Positions 6,765-7,366 of a DNA stretch of 7,366 nt are shown in pieces. The notes under the pieces were generated by a model. The model saw only the letters and a list, made by a program, of their open reading frames with translations. It was not told where the DNA came from and searched no databases. A program made the translations under genes and the position numbers. Position 1 is the stretch's first letter; each line of letters begins with the position of its first letter. The stretch is taken from assembly GCA_947174725.1 (NCBI GenBank), contig CAMWKA010000084.1, positions 1-7,366 on the forward strand. Direction: 5' to 3'. Origin of the DNA: an uncultured Lachnospiraceae bacterium (GTDB lineage: Bacteria > Bacillota > Clostridia > Lachnospirales > Lachnospiraceae).

Positions 6765-7366
6765 ATGGCGGAACAGGGAAAAGATCTGATTTCTCTTGTA
6801 ATTCCTTGTTATAATGAGGAAGAAGCGATTCCTTTATTATATCCGGAATTAATAAAAATCAGTAAACAGATGGACTATGTGGATTTTGAGTTCATTATGG
6901 TGGATAATTGCTCTGAAGATAAGACGTTAGAGTTGATGAAGGGGCTTCATAAGAGCGATGCGAGGGTGCATTATATTTCATTTTCCAGAAATTTTGGAAA
7001 AGAGGCTTCCATGTACGCAGGATTAAAAGCGGCAAAGGGGGATTATGTGACTGTTATGGACGCGGATCTTCAGGATCCTCCATCGCTGCTTCCTGAGATG
7101 TATCAGGCGGTGACAACGGAGGGGTATGATTGTGCTGCTACGTACCGCAAGGATAGAAAAGGAGAACCGCTGCTTCGTTCTAAGATGGCGGACGCTTTCT
7201 ACCAGATGATGGGACGTATTTCCTCTGCGCATATGAAAAGCGGGGCAAGGGACTATCGTCTGATGAAACGGCAGATGGTGGAGGCTGTGCTTGCCTTGGA
7301 AGAAAATGAACGTTTTTCTAAGGGGATTTTCGGATGGGTTGGATTTAAGACAAAATGGATTCCTTT
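6765..7366 (+). CDS. Family 2 glycosyltransferase, GtrB/DPM1-like, partial (runs off the right edge)
   Basis: The reading frame is open from ATG 6765 to the end of the window, giving 200 residues plus two bases. The sequence is a GT-A family 2 transferase of the polyprenyl/dolichyl-phosphate sugar synthase type. Motifs are LVIPCYNEEE (11-20), IMVDNCSED (44-52), FSRNFGKEASMYAGL (73-87), the DAD metal site in MDADLQDPP (98-106), and a late ENERFSKGIFGWVGFK (180-195). Such enzymes load a sugar from a nucleotide donor onto a polyprenyl-phosphate carrier at the membrane. Their C-terminal transmembrane helices would lie beyond the window. The start at 6765 has GGAG (6755-6758) 6 bases upstream; an in-frame ATG at 6753 is less well placed. 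It begins 14 bases after the epimerase stop, so it belongs to the same operon. VDNCSED replaces the more usual DDGSxD, a mild variation. Confidence 0.87.
   Translation, partial: MAEQGKDLISLVIPCYNEEEAIPLLYPELIKISKQMDYVDFEFIMVDNCSEDKTLELMKGLHKSDARVHYISFSRNFGKEASMYAGLKAAKGDYVTVMDADLQDPPSLLPEMYQAVTTEGYDCAATYRKDRKGEPLLRSKMADAFYQMMGRISSAHMKSGARDYRLMKRQMVEAVLALEENERFSKGIFGWVGFKTKWIP

Overview
The window looks like chromosomal DNA of a low-to-mid GC Gram-positive anaerobe of the Clostridia, most likely a Lachnospiraceae relative. This rests on the protein style (short rhodanese-free ThiI, MtaB, an HPr-like protein), purine-rich AGGAGG-type ribosome binding sites, and GTG/TTG starts. The genus cannot be fixed from the sequence alone.

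Bases 1-3260 hold housekeeping genes. thiI (tRNA s4U8 / thiamine sulfur transfer) is followed by a hairpin terminator that fits transcription from the opposite strand. A small minus-strand gene encodes an HPr-fold protein that lacks the phosphorylatable histidine but keeps the Ser46-type segment. It has a clear sigma-A-type promoter and a TTG start. Divergent from it is mtaB, the radical SAM enzyme that methylthiolates t6A37 of tRNA. Two tRNA sulfur-modification enzymes thus flank one small Crh-like gene.

Bases 3297-7366 hold the start of a cell-surface glycan cluster, all on the plus strand. The first gene encodes a natural fusion of a sugar-phosphate nucleotidyltransferase (HddC-like) and a HAD heptose-bisphosphate phosphatase (GmhB-like). 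Next is hddA, the GHMP-family kinase for D-glycero-alpha-D-manno-heptose 7-phosphate. Together they would supply kinase, phosphatase and nucleotidyltransferase, three of the four steps from sedoheptulose 7-phosphate to a nucleotide-activated (probably GDP-) heptose. The isomerase GmhA is not in the window. An NAD-dependent sugar epimerase/dehydratase and the first 200 codons of a GtrB/DPM1-like polyprenyl-phosphate glycosyltransferase follow; the latter runs off the right edge.

The most striking non-coding object is a roughly 200-bp imperfect inverted repeat (about 5501-5700) that fills nearly all of the gap between hddA and the epimerase gene. Its arms are AT-rich (left arm 20 G/C in 70 bases) and its core is GC-rich (43 G/C in 62 bases) with its own hairpins. 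It could be a MITE-like mobile palindrome or a structured RNA/processing element within the operon. No CRISPR array, tRNA, rRNA or transposase was seen.
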